Shown here: in pieces, positions 41,551-49,213 of the stretch
Layout: every line of letters begins with the position of its first letter
Position numbering within the stretch: position 1 is the first letter of the stretch
Assembly: GCF_001422325.1 (NCBI RefSeq)
Contig: NZ_LMMR01000005.1
Span: 62,001 to 126,000 of the forward strand
From: Leifsonia sp. Leaf264
Lineage (GTDB): Bacteria > Actinomycetota > Actinomycetes > Actinomycetales > Microbacteriaceae
Reading direction: 5' to 3'
Length of the DNA: 64,000 nt
The notes under the pieces: model-generated
Seen by the model: only the letters and a program-made list of their open reading frames with translations
The model's database searches: none
What the model was told of the DNA's origin: nothing
Translations under genes and position numbers: made by a program

Positions 41551-41617
41551 TTCCGTACCCGGAATCGCTGCATTCAGCGGCTCCAGAAAAAAGTTCAGAA
41601 AAAGTTTGGTCAGGCAC

Positions 41618-41650
41618 TAACCACCCGGCCGGCCATCCCGATGGTGGTTA
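41618..41650 (+). promoter_or_regulatory. FliA-type promoter with overlapping perfect dyad, upstream of flagellin
   Basis: TAACCACC (41618-41625), 11 bases, CCCGATGG (41637-41644). The upstream box and GGTGGTTA (41643-41650) are exact reverse complements, so an 8-bp dyad overlaps both promoter ends. An A-rich stretch (41587-41605) precedes it and may act as an UP-like element. Confidence 0.65.
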
Positions 41651-41708
41651 TTGCTGGCCCACGGATGGGTCGGTGAACCAACCCCCACTTTCAGGAAGAA
41701 GAAAACCC

Positions 41709-42560
41709 ATGGGATCTCAGATCAACACCAACGTGTCGGCCCTCAACGCCAACCGCAACCTCAACTCCACCCAGAACGGCCTCGCGAAGTCGCTCGAGAA
41801 GCTCTCCAGCGGTCTCCGCATCAACCGTGCGGCTGACGACGCTGCTGGTCTGGCCATCTCCGAGGGTCTGCGTTCGCAGATCTCCGGCACGAAGGTCGCC
41901 CAGCGCAACGCTCAGGACGGCATCTCCGTCATCCAGACGTCGGAAGGTGCCCTCACCGAGGTGCACAACATCCTGCACCGCATGCGCGACCTCGCGGTCC
42001 AGGGCGCCAACGACTCGAACAACGACGACTCCCGCGCGGCCATCAAGAAGGAGGCGGACGCACTCGGCAACGAGCTGTGGCGCATCCAGGACTCGACGAA
42101 CTTCAACGGCATCAAGCTGCTCCAGGGCGGCACGAAGTCGTTCCAGGTCGGCGCCGGTGACAACACCACCGCCAGCGACGTCGTCGAGGTCGACCTCGCC
42201 AACGTCAACACCAACGTCGGCGCTCTCGCGTCGACCGACGGCACCGACGGCTCCGGCGACTTCGACGTCACGGACAACGCCGCTGCGAACACCTCGATCA
42301 CGGCCATCGACGCCGCGATCAAGGCTGTCTCGGAGACCCGCGCTGACCTCGGTTCGCAGCAGAACCGCTTCGAGTCGGCGACCCAGTCGCTGGCCGTCTC
42401 CGGTGAGAACCTCGCCGCTGCTGAGAGCCGCATCCGCGACACCGACATGGCTGCCGAGATGGTGACGTTCACCAAGAACAACATCCTCTCGCAGGCTGGT
42501 GTCTCGATGCTCGCGCAGGCCAACCAGTCCGGCCAGGGCATCCTCAAGCTGCTCGGCTAA
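41709..42560 (+). CDS. fliC: Flagellin
   Basis: 283 residues from ATG 41709 (AGGAAGAAG upstream). The conserved N-terminal D0/D1 region (NTNVSALNANRNLNS, LEKLSSGLRINRAADDAAGLAISE) and C-terminal D0 region (SRIRDTDMAAEMVTFTKNNIL, then QANQSGQGILKLL) are present; the variable middle is only ~50 residues, a minimal flagellin. It polymerises into the filament after export and needs the FliS chaperone (44124). Transcription is probably from the FliA-type promoter at 41618; a long hairpin terminator follows. Confidence 0.97.
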   Translation: MGSQINTNVSALNANRNLNSTQNGLAKSLEKLSSGLRINRAADDAAGLAISEGLRSQISGTKVAQRNAQDGISVIQTSEGALTEVHNILHRMRDLAVQGANDSNNDDSRAAIKKEADALGNELWRIQDSTNFNGIKLLQGGTKSFQVGAGDNTTASDVVEVDLANVNTNVGALASTDGTDGSGDFDVTDNAAANTSITAIDAAIKAVSETRADLGSQQNRFESATQSLAVSGENLAAAESRIRDTDMAAEMVTFTKNNILSQAGVSMLAQANQSGQGILKLLG

Positions 42561-42580
42561 GCCGTAACCAGCCAGCAGCA

Positions 42581-42641
42581 GAGCCTGGCGGTCTAGCGGG
42601 GGAAGAACTGGACCTCTTCCCTCGCGACAGCCGCCAGGCTC
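42581..42641 (+). terminator. Long intrinsic terminator after flagellin
   Basis: Outer stem GAGCCTGGCGG (42581-42591)/CCGCCAGGCTC (42631-42641) with a second inner stem GGGAAGA/TCTTCCC; followed by TCACCCTTT. Confidence 0.85.
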
Positions 42642-42698
42642 TCACCCTTTCACCACCAGAAACATCCGCTACACCCCGAGAACAGGAACACCGGAACC

Positions 42699-44093
42699 TT
42701 GACAGGCAGCATCGCACTCCCCGGACTCGTCTCGGGTCTCGACACAACAACCCTCATCTCCGCGCTCATGAGCGCCGAGAAGCAGCCGCAGGTACTGCTG
42801 CAGAAGAAGGTCGCCACGACTCAGTCGTCGGTCACAGACCTCCAGTCCCTCAACACCAGGATCGCCGCCCTCGTCGACGCAGCCAAGAAGGCTTCCGACG
42901 TCACAACGGTCCACGCTTTCAAGACCACGTCCTCCAGCGCGAACGTCACCATCGCCGCGACAGGGACAGCCAAGCCCACCGACCTCGACATCGTCGTCGA
43001 CAAGACAGCCAGCACCCACACTGTGGTCAGCGGCGCCATGACCTCCTGGCCCGAATCCCCCGCCACACTGACATTCGTCAGCTCAGATGGCACCAAGACC
43101 GAGGTGACAGCTTCCCCCGGCACCATCGACGATGTCGTCCGGGCAGTCAACAACTCGACCGCCGGCGTCAAAGCGACGAAGGTCGCCTCCGGAGTCGACG
43201 GCTCCGGCAACCCGCTGTACCGCATCCAGTTCGGAGCCACAGCACCCGGTGAGGAAGCAGCCTTCGAGGTCTACCGAGGATCCAAGGCGGCTGTCGACGG
43301 TGGAACGGCCACCAACCTGCTCTCCGACTCCGGTGCCGCAGTCATCTCCCAGGGCGCCGACGCGGAGATCACCCTGTTCGCCGGCACCGCCGCCCAGCAG
43401 AAGGTCACCAGCTCCTCCAACACCTTCACCGGTGTCGTCGAGGGCGTGAACATCACCGTCGCCAAGGCATCCGCAGACCCGGTTCACATCTCCGTCGAGC
43501 AGGACACCGCCGCCACCGCAGCCAACGCGAAGAGCTTCGTGGACCAGCTGTCCTCGCTTTTCGCGTTCGTCAAGGGCCGTTCAGCCACGAGCTCCACCAC
43601 CGACTCTGACGGCAAGACCACCACCACCGGTGGAACGTTCACGGCAGACCCGCTGGTGCGCCAGTCGAACCAGCAGCTCCACGATGCCGTCCAGTACCCC
43701 GTCAACGGTGTCAGCCCGTCGGAGATCGGCATCTCCTTCGACAAGTCCGGAGTTCTCAGCTTCGACGCGGACAAGTTCGCTGCGGCAATCAAGGCGAACC
43801 CCGACAAGGTCGACGCCGTGTTCAGCGGTTTGGCCACCCGGGTCCAGGACGCTGCCGCCAAGATCTCCGACAAGTACGACGGCGCGCTGACGAAGAAGAT
43901 CCAGAACCAGCAGGCGCTCGTTACTGACATGAACACCCAGATCTCGAAGTGGGATGACCGCCTCGCGATCCGCCAGTCGGCGCTGGAACGCCAGTACGCA
44001 CAGCTGGAGGTTTCGATGTCGAACCTGAACAGCCAGCTGTCCAGCCTCAACTCCTCGTTCGAGGCGTTGACGGCGTCGGCGAAGTCCAAGTAG
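42699..44093 (+). CDS. fliD: Filament cap protein FliD
   Basis: 464 residues from TTG 42699 (GGAA upstream). N-terminus IALPGLVSGLDTTTLISALMSAE is the FliD_N signature; the FliD_C region is at the end, with coiled-coil ends (LNSQLSSLNSSFEALTA). FliD caps the filament tip and promotes flagellin assembly. Followed 30 bases later by fliS with its own ribosome binding site; no strong promoter was seen directly upstream, so it may rely on readthrough. Confidence 0.93.
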   Translation: MTGSIALPGLVSGLDTTTLISALMSAEKQPQVLLQKKVATTQSSVTDLQSLNTRIAALVDAAKKASDVTTVHAFKTTSSSANVTIAATGTAKPTDLDIVVDKTASTHTVVSGAMTSWPESPATLTFVSSDGTKTEVTASPGTIDDVVRAVNNSTAGVKATKVASGVDGSGNPLYRIQFGATAPGEEAAFEVYRGSKAAVDGGTATNLLSDSGAAVISQGADAEITLFAGTAAQQKVTSSSNTFTGVVEGVNITVAKASADPVHISVEQDTAATAANAKSFVDQLSSLFAFVKGRSATSSTTDSDGKTTTTGGTFTADPLVRQSNQQLHDAVQYPVNGVSPSEIGISFDKSGVLSFDADKFAAAIKANPDKVDAVFSGLATRVQDAAAKISDKYDGALTKKIQNQQALVTDMNTQISKWDDRLAIRQSALERQYAQLEVSMSNLNSQLSSLNSSFEALTASAKSK

Positions 44094-44123
44094 TACCACC
44101 CTCCCCCGCAAAAGGAACACCAT

Positions 44124-44522
44124 ATGAATGCCGCACTGAAGGCGTACAAACGAAGTGCCAACCAGTCCGCGACTCCGCGTCAGATCGTCCTGATGGCGTA
44201 CGACCGGCTGATGCTCGACCTGGAGCGCGCCAAGGCCGCCCAGGAGGAGCAGAACTGGGCAGAGGCGCACAACCAGCTGGTGCATGCCCAAGCACTGGTC
44301 ACCGAGCTGCAGATCGCCCTCGACGTGGACGCGTGGGATGGCGGAGAGCGCCTGTACGCCATCTACGAGTACGTCAGCCAGTCTCTCGTCAAGGCGAACA
44401 TCAACCGCAACATCACCCTGACCGAGGAGTGCCTGGTACTCATCGGCGAAATCCACGAGGCGTGGAAGGCGGCAGCAGCCAGCCTCCCCGCTGAGCACAT
44501 GTCTGGAGCCTTCAATGCCTGA
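44124..44522 (+). CDS. fliS: Flagellin export chaperone FliS
   Basis: 132 residues, ATG 44124 (AAAGGAA upstream). Helical, with PRQIVLMAYDRLMLDLERAK near the N-terminus, the typical FliS (I/V)xxLYDGAI-like first helix, and a second half matching the four-helix FliS bundle. Binds flagellin's C-terminal D0 region before export. The next short gene starts inside its end. Confidence 0.9.
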   Translation: MNAALKAYKRSANQSATPRQIVLMAYDRLMLDLERAKAAQEEQNWAEAHNQLVHAQALVTELQIALDVDAWDGGERLYAIYEYVSQSLVKANINRNITLTEECLVLIGEIHEAWKAAAASLPAEHMSGAFNA

Positions 44523-44808
44523 GAACACCGAACAGAAGTGGGACGACTACCTCACTGAACTGGAACTCGACTACTCGTACGCGTCCGCCCGCCGCGTCGC
44601 CCCGGACGAGCACACCTGGCGTGCCCCGGAAGACCTGGGACCGGTGCCGGAGAAGTTCGCCGACCGGGCCCGGAGGCTCATCGGACTGCAGACGACCCTC
44701 ATCTCCGAACTGGCCGCAGAGCAGGAGGAAGTCGGCAAGCACCTCGCCGCCCTCCGCCAGGTCCCGAAGAAGCAGAAGACTCCGGTCTACCTCGACCAGA
44801 CCGCTTGA
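44515..44808 (+). CDS. Small helical protein at the fliT position
   Basis: 97 residues, overlapping fliS by 8 bases. Two helical parts with a charged linker (DEHTWRAPEDLGP, then helix LISELAAEQEEVGKHLAALRQ). Its position after fliS suggests a FliT-like chaperone or an actinobacterial counterpart, but sequence similarity to FliT is not evident. Confidence 0.65.
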   Translation: MPENTEQKWDDYLTELELDYSYASARRVAPDEHTWRAPEDLGPVPEKFADRARRLIGLQTTLISELAAEQEEVGKHLAALRQVPKKQKTPVYLDQTA

Positions 44809-44824
44809 GTAAAAGCTCAGCAGT

Positions 44825-44833
44825 CCGCACATG
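44825..44833 (+). promoter_or_regulatory. Class A promoter-like motif before flgB
   Basis: CCGCACATG followed by AGTGTGG, 157 bases upstream of flgB and directly before a strong hairpin. Confidence 0.6.
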
Positions 44834-44834
44834 A

Positions 44835-44876
44835 GTGTGGGGCAAGGCAAGAGATAGGCCAGCCTTGCCCGCACAC
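44835..44876 (+). terminator. Strong hairpin (terminator or attenuator) before flgB
   Basis: GTGTGGGGCAAGGC (44835-44848) pairs with GCCTTGCCCGCACAC (44862-44876), one bulged base. It may end the fliD operon or attenuate a transcript from the class A motif. Confidence 0.7.
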
Positions 44877-44885
44877 CACCCGATC

Positions 44886-44912
44886 TAACGAAACGGCGGT
44901 GGCGGCCGATAG
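44886..44912 (+). promoter_or_regulatory. FliA-type promoter of the flgB operon
   Basis: TAACGAAA (44886-44893), 11-base spacer, GCCGATAG (44905-44912), a close match to the FliA consensus TAAAGTTT-N11-GCCGATAA. Confidence 0.75.
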
Positions 44913-44918
44913 CTAGAA

Positions 44919-44937
44919 GTGAGCACGGATTGCTCAC
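44919..44937 (+). promoter_or_regulatory. Perfect inverted repeat in the flgB leader
   Basis: GTGAGCA (44919-44925)-CGGAT-TGCTCAC (44931-44937), directly downstream of the FliA-type -10. It can be extended outwards with a bulge (AGAA/TTCT). Could be an operator or a leader hairpin. Confidence 0.6.
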
Positions 44938-44989
44938 CAACTTCTGGCCACGGATTCGGCCGCACCACCACTCACGTTAGGTACCAACC

Positions 44990-45331
44990 GTGACCGATTC
45001 CGTCACCATCAACGCGCTGACGAGCGCCGCCGACGGCCTTGCCGCACGCAACCGTGCGATCAACAACAACATCGCCAACATCAACACCCCCAACTTCCAG
45101 GCTTCACGAGTCCAGTTCGAGGACCAGCTCCGCGCCTCGGTCGCTGCCGGCGACGGAGCAGCCGACTACACGTCGAAGCTGTCCCTGGAACCCACCCGCC
45201 ACGACGGCAACAACGTCAACCTAGACACGGAAACCGTCTCCGCGATCGACACGGTCCTCCGGTACCAGTTCGCCACACAGGCCATCAACGACGAGTTCAA
45301 GTCCGTCCGAAGCGTGCTGGGGACGAGCTGA
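44990..45331 (+). CDS. flgB: Flagellar rod protein FlgB
   Basis: 113 residues from GTG 44990. Contains the rod/hook signature NNNIANINTPNFQASRV; ends with a helix for axial packing. First gene of the basal-body operon; its stop overlaps flgC (TGATG). Proximal rod subunit, exported by the type III apparatus. Confidence 0.92.
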   Translation: MTDSVTINALTSAADGLAARNRAINNNIANINTPNFQASRVQFEDQLRASVAAGDGAADYTSKLSLEPTRHDGNNVNLDTETVSAIDTVLRYQFATQAINDEFKSVRSVLGTS

Positions 45332-45726
45332 TGACCGCCTTCGACTCCATCGGAATCTCCGGCACCGGCCTCACCGTGAACCGCAAGTGGCTGGATGCGA
45401 TCGCCGACAACATCGCCAACATCAACACCGCAGCCCCGACCGACGGCAACGCCTTCCAGGCCCGCTACATCGAAGTGCAGGCTGGTGAGAACGGCGACGG
45501 CGTCTACGTGAAAGCCACCCGATTCGGCGACGCAGAGGGCCGACTCGCTTACGAACCCGACAACCCTCTCGCCGACGAGAACGGCTATGTCCGCTACCCA
45601 GACATCGATCTCAGCTCCCAGATGAGCCAGCTCATCATGGCGCAGCGCGCCTACCAGGCGAACGCAGCCGCGATCGATCGCTCACAATCCATCGCCCAGG
45701 CCGGAATCAAGATCGGACACGCATAA
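45331..45726 (+). CDS. flgC: Flagellar rod protein FlgC
   Basis: 131 residues. Signature IADNIANINTAAP at the N-terminus and SSQMSQLIMAQRAYQANAAAIDRSQ at the C-terminus, as in FlgC. Overlaps flgB (TGATG) and fliE (TAATG). Rod subunit. Confidence 0.93.
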   Translation: MTAFDSIGISGTGLTVNRKWLDAIADNIANINTAAPTDGNAFQARYIEVQAGENGDGVYVKATRFGDAEGRLAYEPDNPLADENGYVRYPDIDLSSQMSQLIMAQRAYQANAAAIDRSQSIAQAGIKIGHA

Positions 45727-46034
45727 TGCCCATCACCCCCATCGCAGCAGTGGAAGGTGTGACCGGAACCGGTTACATCACCGAAGCACCTGCTGTCGCC
45801 GCCCCCAGCGGAGGTGACAACTTCGCCGCCTCCCTCGCTGGCGCAATCGACTACAGCCAGTCACTCCAAGGCGACGCGAAGACCAAAGCCGTCCAGGCCG
45901 TCACCGGCGACCTCGACGACATCCACGACGCCACCATCGCAGCCACCCGCGCGCAGGTCCAGCTTGAGCTCGTCTCCGCTGTCCGCGGGAAGTTCGTCGA
46001 AGGGTTCAACGAGATCATGAGGTTGCAGGCCTGA
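45726..46034 (+). CDS. fliE: Flagellar MS-ring/rod adaptor FliE
   Basis: 102 residues; TAATG overlap with flgC. Helical C-terminus (ATIAATRAQVQLELVSAVRGK, then FNEIMRLQA) matches FliE. Connects the MS ring to the rod. Confidence 0.9.
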   Translation: MPITPIAAVEGVTGTGYITEAPAVAAPSGGDNFAASLAGAIDYSQSLQGDAKTKAVQAVTGDLDDIHDATIAATRAQVQLELVSAVRGKFVEGFNEIMRLQA

Positions 46035-47596
46035 TGCCCAAGCAGATCACCGCCATCCTGACGCGCCTGAAAGACTCAGCCGCCGGGTTCTCCACCGCAC
46101 AGAAGACCATCGCGATCATCCTGATCGCCGTCCTCGGCCTCGGAGTGTTCGCCCTCACATCCTTCGCGTCCAAGCCGAGCATGACCCCTCTGTTCACCGG
46201 CCTCGCCGCCGAAGACGCTTCCGCCATCGTCGACCAGCTCAAGACCGACAAGGTCGCGTACGAGCTCGCAGACGGCGGCAACACCATCATGGTCCCGCAG
46301 GAATCCGTCTACGACGAGCGACTGAAGGCAGCCTCCGCTGGCCTGCCGTCCTCCTCAACAGGCGGCTACTCCCTGCTCGACAAGATGGGCGTCACCTCCT
46401 CCGAGTTCCAGCAGAACACCACGCTGAAGCGCGCCATGGAAGGTGAGCTGGAGAACACCATCTCCGCCCTCGACGGCATCCAGCTCGCGAAGGTACAGCT
46501 GGCCATCCCGAAGGACTCCGTCTTCGTCGACGAGAAGCAGGACCCCACCGCCAGCGTGTTCATCGACACGAAGGCCGGCGTCACCCTCTCCACCGACCAG
46601 GTCAACGCAATCGGCCACCTCGTATCCGCCTCCATCGAAGGCATGAAGGCCGAGGACGTCTCCGTCGTCGACGCGGAAGGCAACGTCCTGTCCACGATCG
46701 GCGCCGGAACGTCCGGCTCTGCTGACAAGCAGGCCTCCGACTACGAGGAGAAGGTTCGCACCAACGTGCAGGCCATGCTCGACCGCATCGTCGGCAGCGG
46801 AAGCTCCACCGTTGCAGTGTCAGCGACCGTGTCCAACGAGACCGCACAGGTCACCAGCGAGAAGTTCTCCCAGCCGAAGGACGTCGACCCGCTCAGCGAG
46901 TCGACCGACACCGAGAAGTACACCGGCAGCGGCTCCACAGCCACCGGAGTCCTCGGACCGGACAACATCGCAGTCCCCGAGGGCGAGGACGGCAACGGCA
47001 ACTACGAGTCCACGAAGTCGGTGAAGAACAACGCCGTCGACAAGACCACCGAGGTGCGCAGCATCCCCGCCGGCGCTGTCGCCAAGCAGACCGTCTCCGT
47101 CGCCATCGACAAGAAGGCAGCCGCGGACTTCTCCAAGGCTGACATCCAAGCTCTCGTAGCCGCAGCAGCCGGCATCGACACCGACCGCGGTGACAGCGTC
47201 GCCGTGCAGATGGTCGGATTCAACGACACCAGCGCGAAAGCAGCCCAGGACGCCCTCGACCAGGCCCGCGAGCAGCAGGAAGGCGACCGCGTCGCCGACC
47301 TGACCCGCACCGGAATCATCGCCGGATCGATCGTCCTCCTCCTCGGACTCGGCCTCATCCTGTTCTTCCGCCGCGGACGCCAGACACGCGAACCGATCGA
47401 GATCGACGGACTCCTCACCGAGACCGACACCATCGAACAGGCTGAACTCCCCGAAGTCATCGACGAGGAACTCCCCGTCGCCGCACCGCCGTCGATCGAC
47501 GTCAAGCGTGCCGAGATCAACCGTCTCGCCAAGAACGACCCCACCAGAACCGCAGCGTTCCTGCGCGCACTGAGCGATGAAAGGCCCGGAGCATGA
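46034..47596 (+). CDS. fliF: MS-ring protein FliF
   Basis: 520 residues, ATG overlapping the fliE stop (TGATG). N-terminal membrane helix (~25-45), YscJ/FliF ring-building domains (LFTGLAAEDASAIVDQL, YSLLDKMGVTSSEFQQ, LKRAMEGELENTISALDGIQ), second membrane helix near 435 and a short cytoplasmic tail for FliG. Builds the MS ring in the cytoplasmic membrane. Confidence 0.95.
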   Translation: MPKQITAILTRLKDSAAGFSTAQKTIAIILIAVLGLGVFALTSFASKPSMTPLFTGLAAEDASAIVDQLKTDKVAYELADGGNTIMVPQESVYDERLKAASAGLPSSSTGGYSLLDKMGVTSSEFQQNTTLKRAMEGELENTISALDGIQLAKVQLAIPKDSVFVDEKQDPTASVFIDTKAGVTLSTDQVNAIGHLVSASIEGMKAEDVSVVDAEGNVLSTIGAGTSGSADKQASDYEEKVRTNVQAMLDRIVGSGSSTVAVSATVSNETAQVTSEKFSQPKDVDPLSESTDTEKYTGSGSTATGVLGPDNIAVPEGEDGNGNYESTKSVKNNAVDKTTEVRSIPAGAVAKQTVSVAIDKKAAADFSKADIQALVAAAAGIDTDRGDSVAVQMVGFNDTSAKAAQDALDQAREQQEGDRVADLTRTGIIAGSIVLLLGLGLILFFRRGRQTREPIEIDGLLTETDTIEQAELPEVIDEELPVAAPPSIDVKRAEINRLAKNDPTRTAAFLRALSDERPGA

Positions 47597-48612
47597 GCAC
47601 CATCAAGAACGAGCTGACCGGTCCGGAGAAGACCGCGATCATCCTCATGAACCTCGACTCCGACGCAGCCGCCGGGATGCTCCAGGAGCTCAGCGAGGAG
47701 GAGCACGAGGAGATCGCCTCCGCGATCGTGCGGATGCAGAAGGTATCCGCCGACGTCACCGAAGCCGTCCTCGACGACTTCTACGCCCTCGCCCTCGACG
47801 GTCGAGTCGGCGCACGAGGCGGCAAGGACAAGGCTGAGGAGCTGCTCTCCCTCGCCCTCGGCGGAGAGAAGGCCGCCGGCCTGATGCACCGGGTCACTAA
47901 CTCCATGGCCGGTCGGTCGTTCGAGTTCCTCTACACGGTCGACCCCGGCCAGGTTGCAGCGCTCCTGGAAGGGGAGCTGCCGCAGACGATCGCCTTGGTC
48001 ATGGTGCACCTCCCGTCCGCGCACGCCTCCAACATCATGTCCGAGCTGCGTGACCCGCTCCGCACCGACATCGCCGAATGCATCGCCGAGACCACCTCCG
48101 CCACACCGGAAGCCATCTCCGCGATCGCGTCGTCGTTGAAGTCCCGCGCAGCAGCCGTCGTAGGCACTCGCAGCCAGGCGGAGGTCGTCGGTGGCGTCCA
48201 GCCGCTCGTCGACATCATCAACCGGGCCCCCGTGGAGACGGAGAAGGCGGTCCTCGCCGGCCTCGACCTCCGCAACCCGGCACTGGCTGAAGAGATCCGC
48301 TCGAAGCTGCTGACGTTCCTCGACATCATCAAGCTGGAGGCGCGCGACGTCCAGCAGGTCCTCCGCGGCATCGACGCTGTCATCCTGGCAACCGCCATGA
48401 AGGGCGCCCCGGACCCGGTCCAGCAGAAGATCCGCGAGAACCTGTCGGAGCGCAACCGTGAGCTCCTCGACGACGAGCTCGACGCCATGGGCCCGATCCG
48501 TCAGTCGCAGGTCGAAGAGGCCCGCGCTGAGATCGTCCGCGCCATCCGCGGACTCGAAGAGCAGGGCGCGATCACCGTGCACCGCGGCGACGAGGACGGC
48601 TTCGTTGACTGA
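47593..48612 (+). CDS. fliG: Flagellar motor switch protein FliG
   Basis: 339 residues, overlapping fliF by 4 bases (ATGA). The N-terminus (LTGPEKTAIILMNLDSDAAAGML) fits FliG_N; the middle domain and the charged C-terminal torque domain (LRGIDAVILATAMKGAPDPVQQKI) are present. FliG couples stator ion flow to rotor rotation. Confidence 0.95.
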   Translation: MSTIKNELTGPEKTAIILMNLDSDAAAGMLQELSEEEHEEIASAIVRMQKVSADVTEAVLDDFYALALDGRVGARGGKDKAEELLSLALGGEKAAGLMHRVTNSMAGRSFEFLYTVDPGQVAALLEGELPQTIALVMVHLPSAHASNIMSELRDPLRTDIAECIAETTSATPEAISAIASSLKSRAAAVVGTRSQAEVVGGVQPLVDIINRAPVETEKAVLAGLDLRNPALAEEIRSKLLTFLDIIKLEARDVQQVLRGIDAVILATAMKGAPDPVQQKIRENLSERNRELLDDELDAMGPIRQSQVEEARAEIVRAIRGLEEQGAITVHRGDEDGFVD

Positions 48613-48613
48613 C

Positions 48614-49213
48614 ATGTTCACCGCTGTCGCTTTCCCCGACCTGACGGTCAGCGACACAGATGCGGCGGAAGCTTCCGCCGCACAGACCCGCGGGTTCGCT
48701 GTCGGGTACGCCGAAGGGCAGCGGAAAGCTGAGCAGGAGCTCGCCGAGCAACGTGCGCAGCTGACCGCTGAGTCCGAAGCAATCCGCATGCAGTCGGAGG
48801 CGCGCACGGCTCTGGCTGTGCAGGCTTTCGACCGCGCGGCGGCCGCCGTCCACGCAGTCGTCATCCCCGTCGCCCAGGAAGCCGAGGAGACCGTACTCGC
48901 AGCGGGCCTCCAGCTCGCCGAAGCCATCCTCGGAGCAGAACTGTCAGACGGTGAGACGAGTGCGACCTCCGCAATCACGCGAGTGTTCGCACACCCGTCA
49001 TCCGCAGCCATCATCACAGTCCGAATGAACCCGGTCGACCTCTCCGTCATCCAGGACGACCCCCGGGTCGCCGGGAACGACGTCGAGTTCCGTGCAGATC
49101 CGTCTCTCGCCCGTGGTGACGCCGTCGCGACCCTCCCTGTCGGCTACATCGACGCGACGATCACAACGGCCGTCCAGCGCGCACAGGCGGAACTGAACGG
49201 ACGTGCCGCATGA
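48614..49213 (+). CDS. fliH: Flagellar export regulator FliH
   Basis: 199 residues from ATG 48614; a TTG at 48605 is an in-frame alternative. Glu/Ala/Gln-rich coiled coil (EGQRKAEQELAEQRAQL) followed by a FliH/YscL-type C-terminal domain. FliH holds the FliI ATPase. Overlaps fliI by 4 bases. Confidence 0.85.
   Translation: MFTAVAFPDLTVSDTDAAEASAAQTRGFAVGYAEGQRKAEQELAEQRAQLTAESEAIRMQSEARTALAVQAFDRAAAAVHAVVIPVAQEAEETVLAAGLQLAEAILGAELSDGETSATSAITRVFAHPSSAAIITVRMNPVDLSVIQDDPRVAGNDVEFRADPSLARGDAVATLPVGYIDATITTAVQRAQAELNGRAA

Noticed and set aside
47002-49050. Long open frame on the minus strand (682 codons) opposite fliF-fliG-fliH
   Set aside because: Shadow frame of conserved flagellar genes; three real genes with overlaps occupy the other strand.
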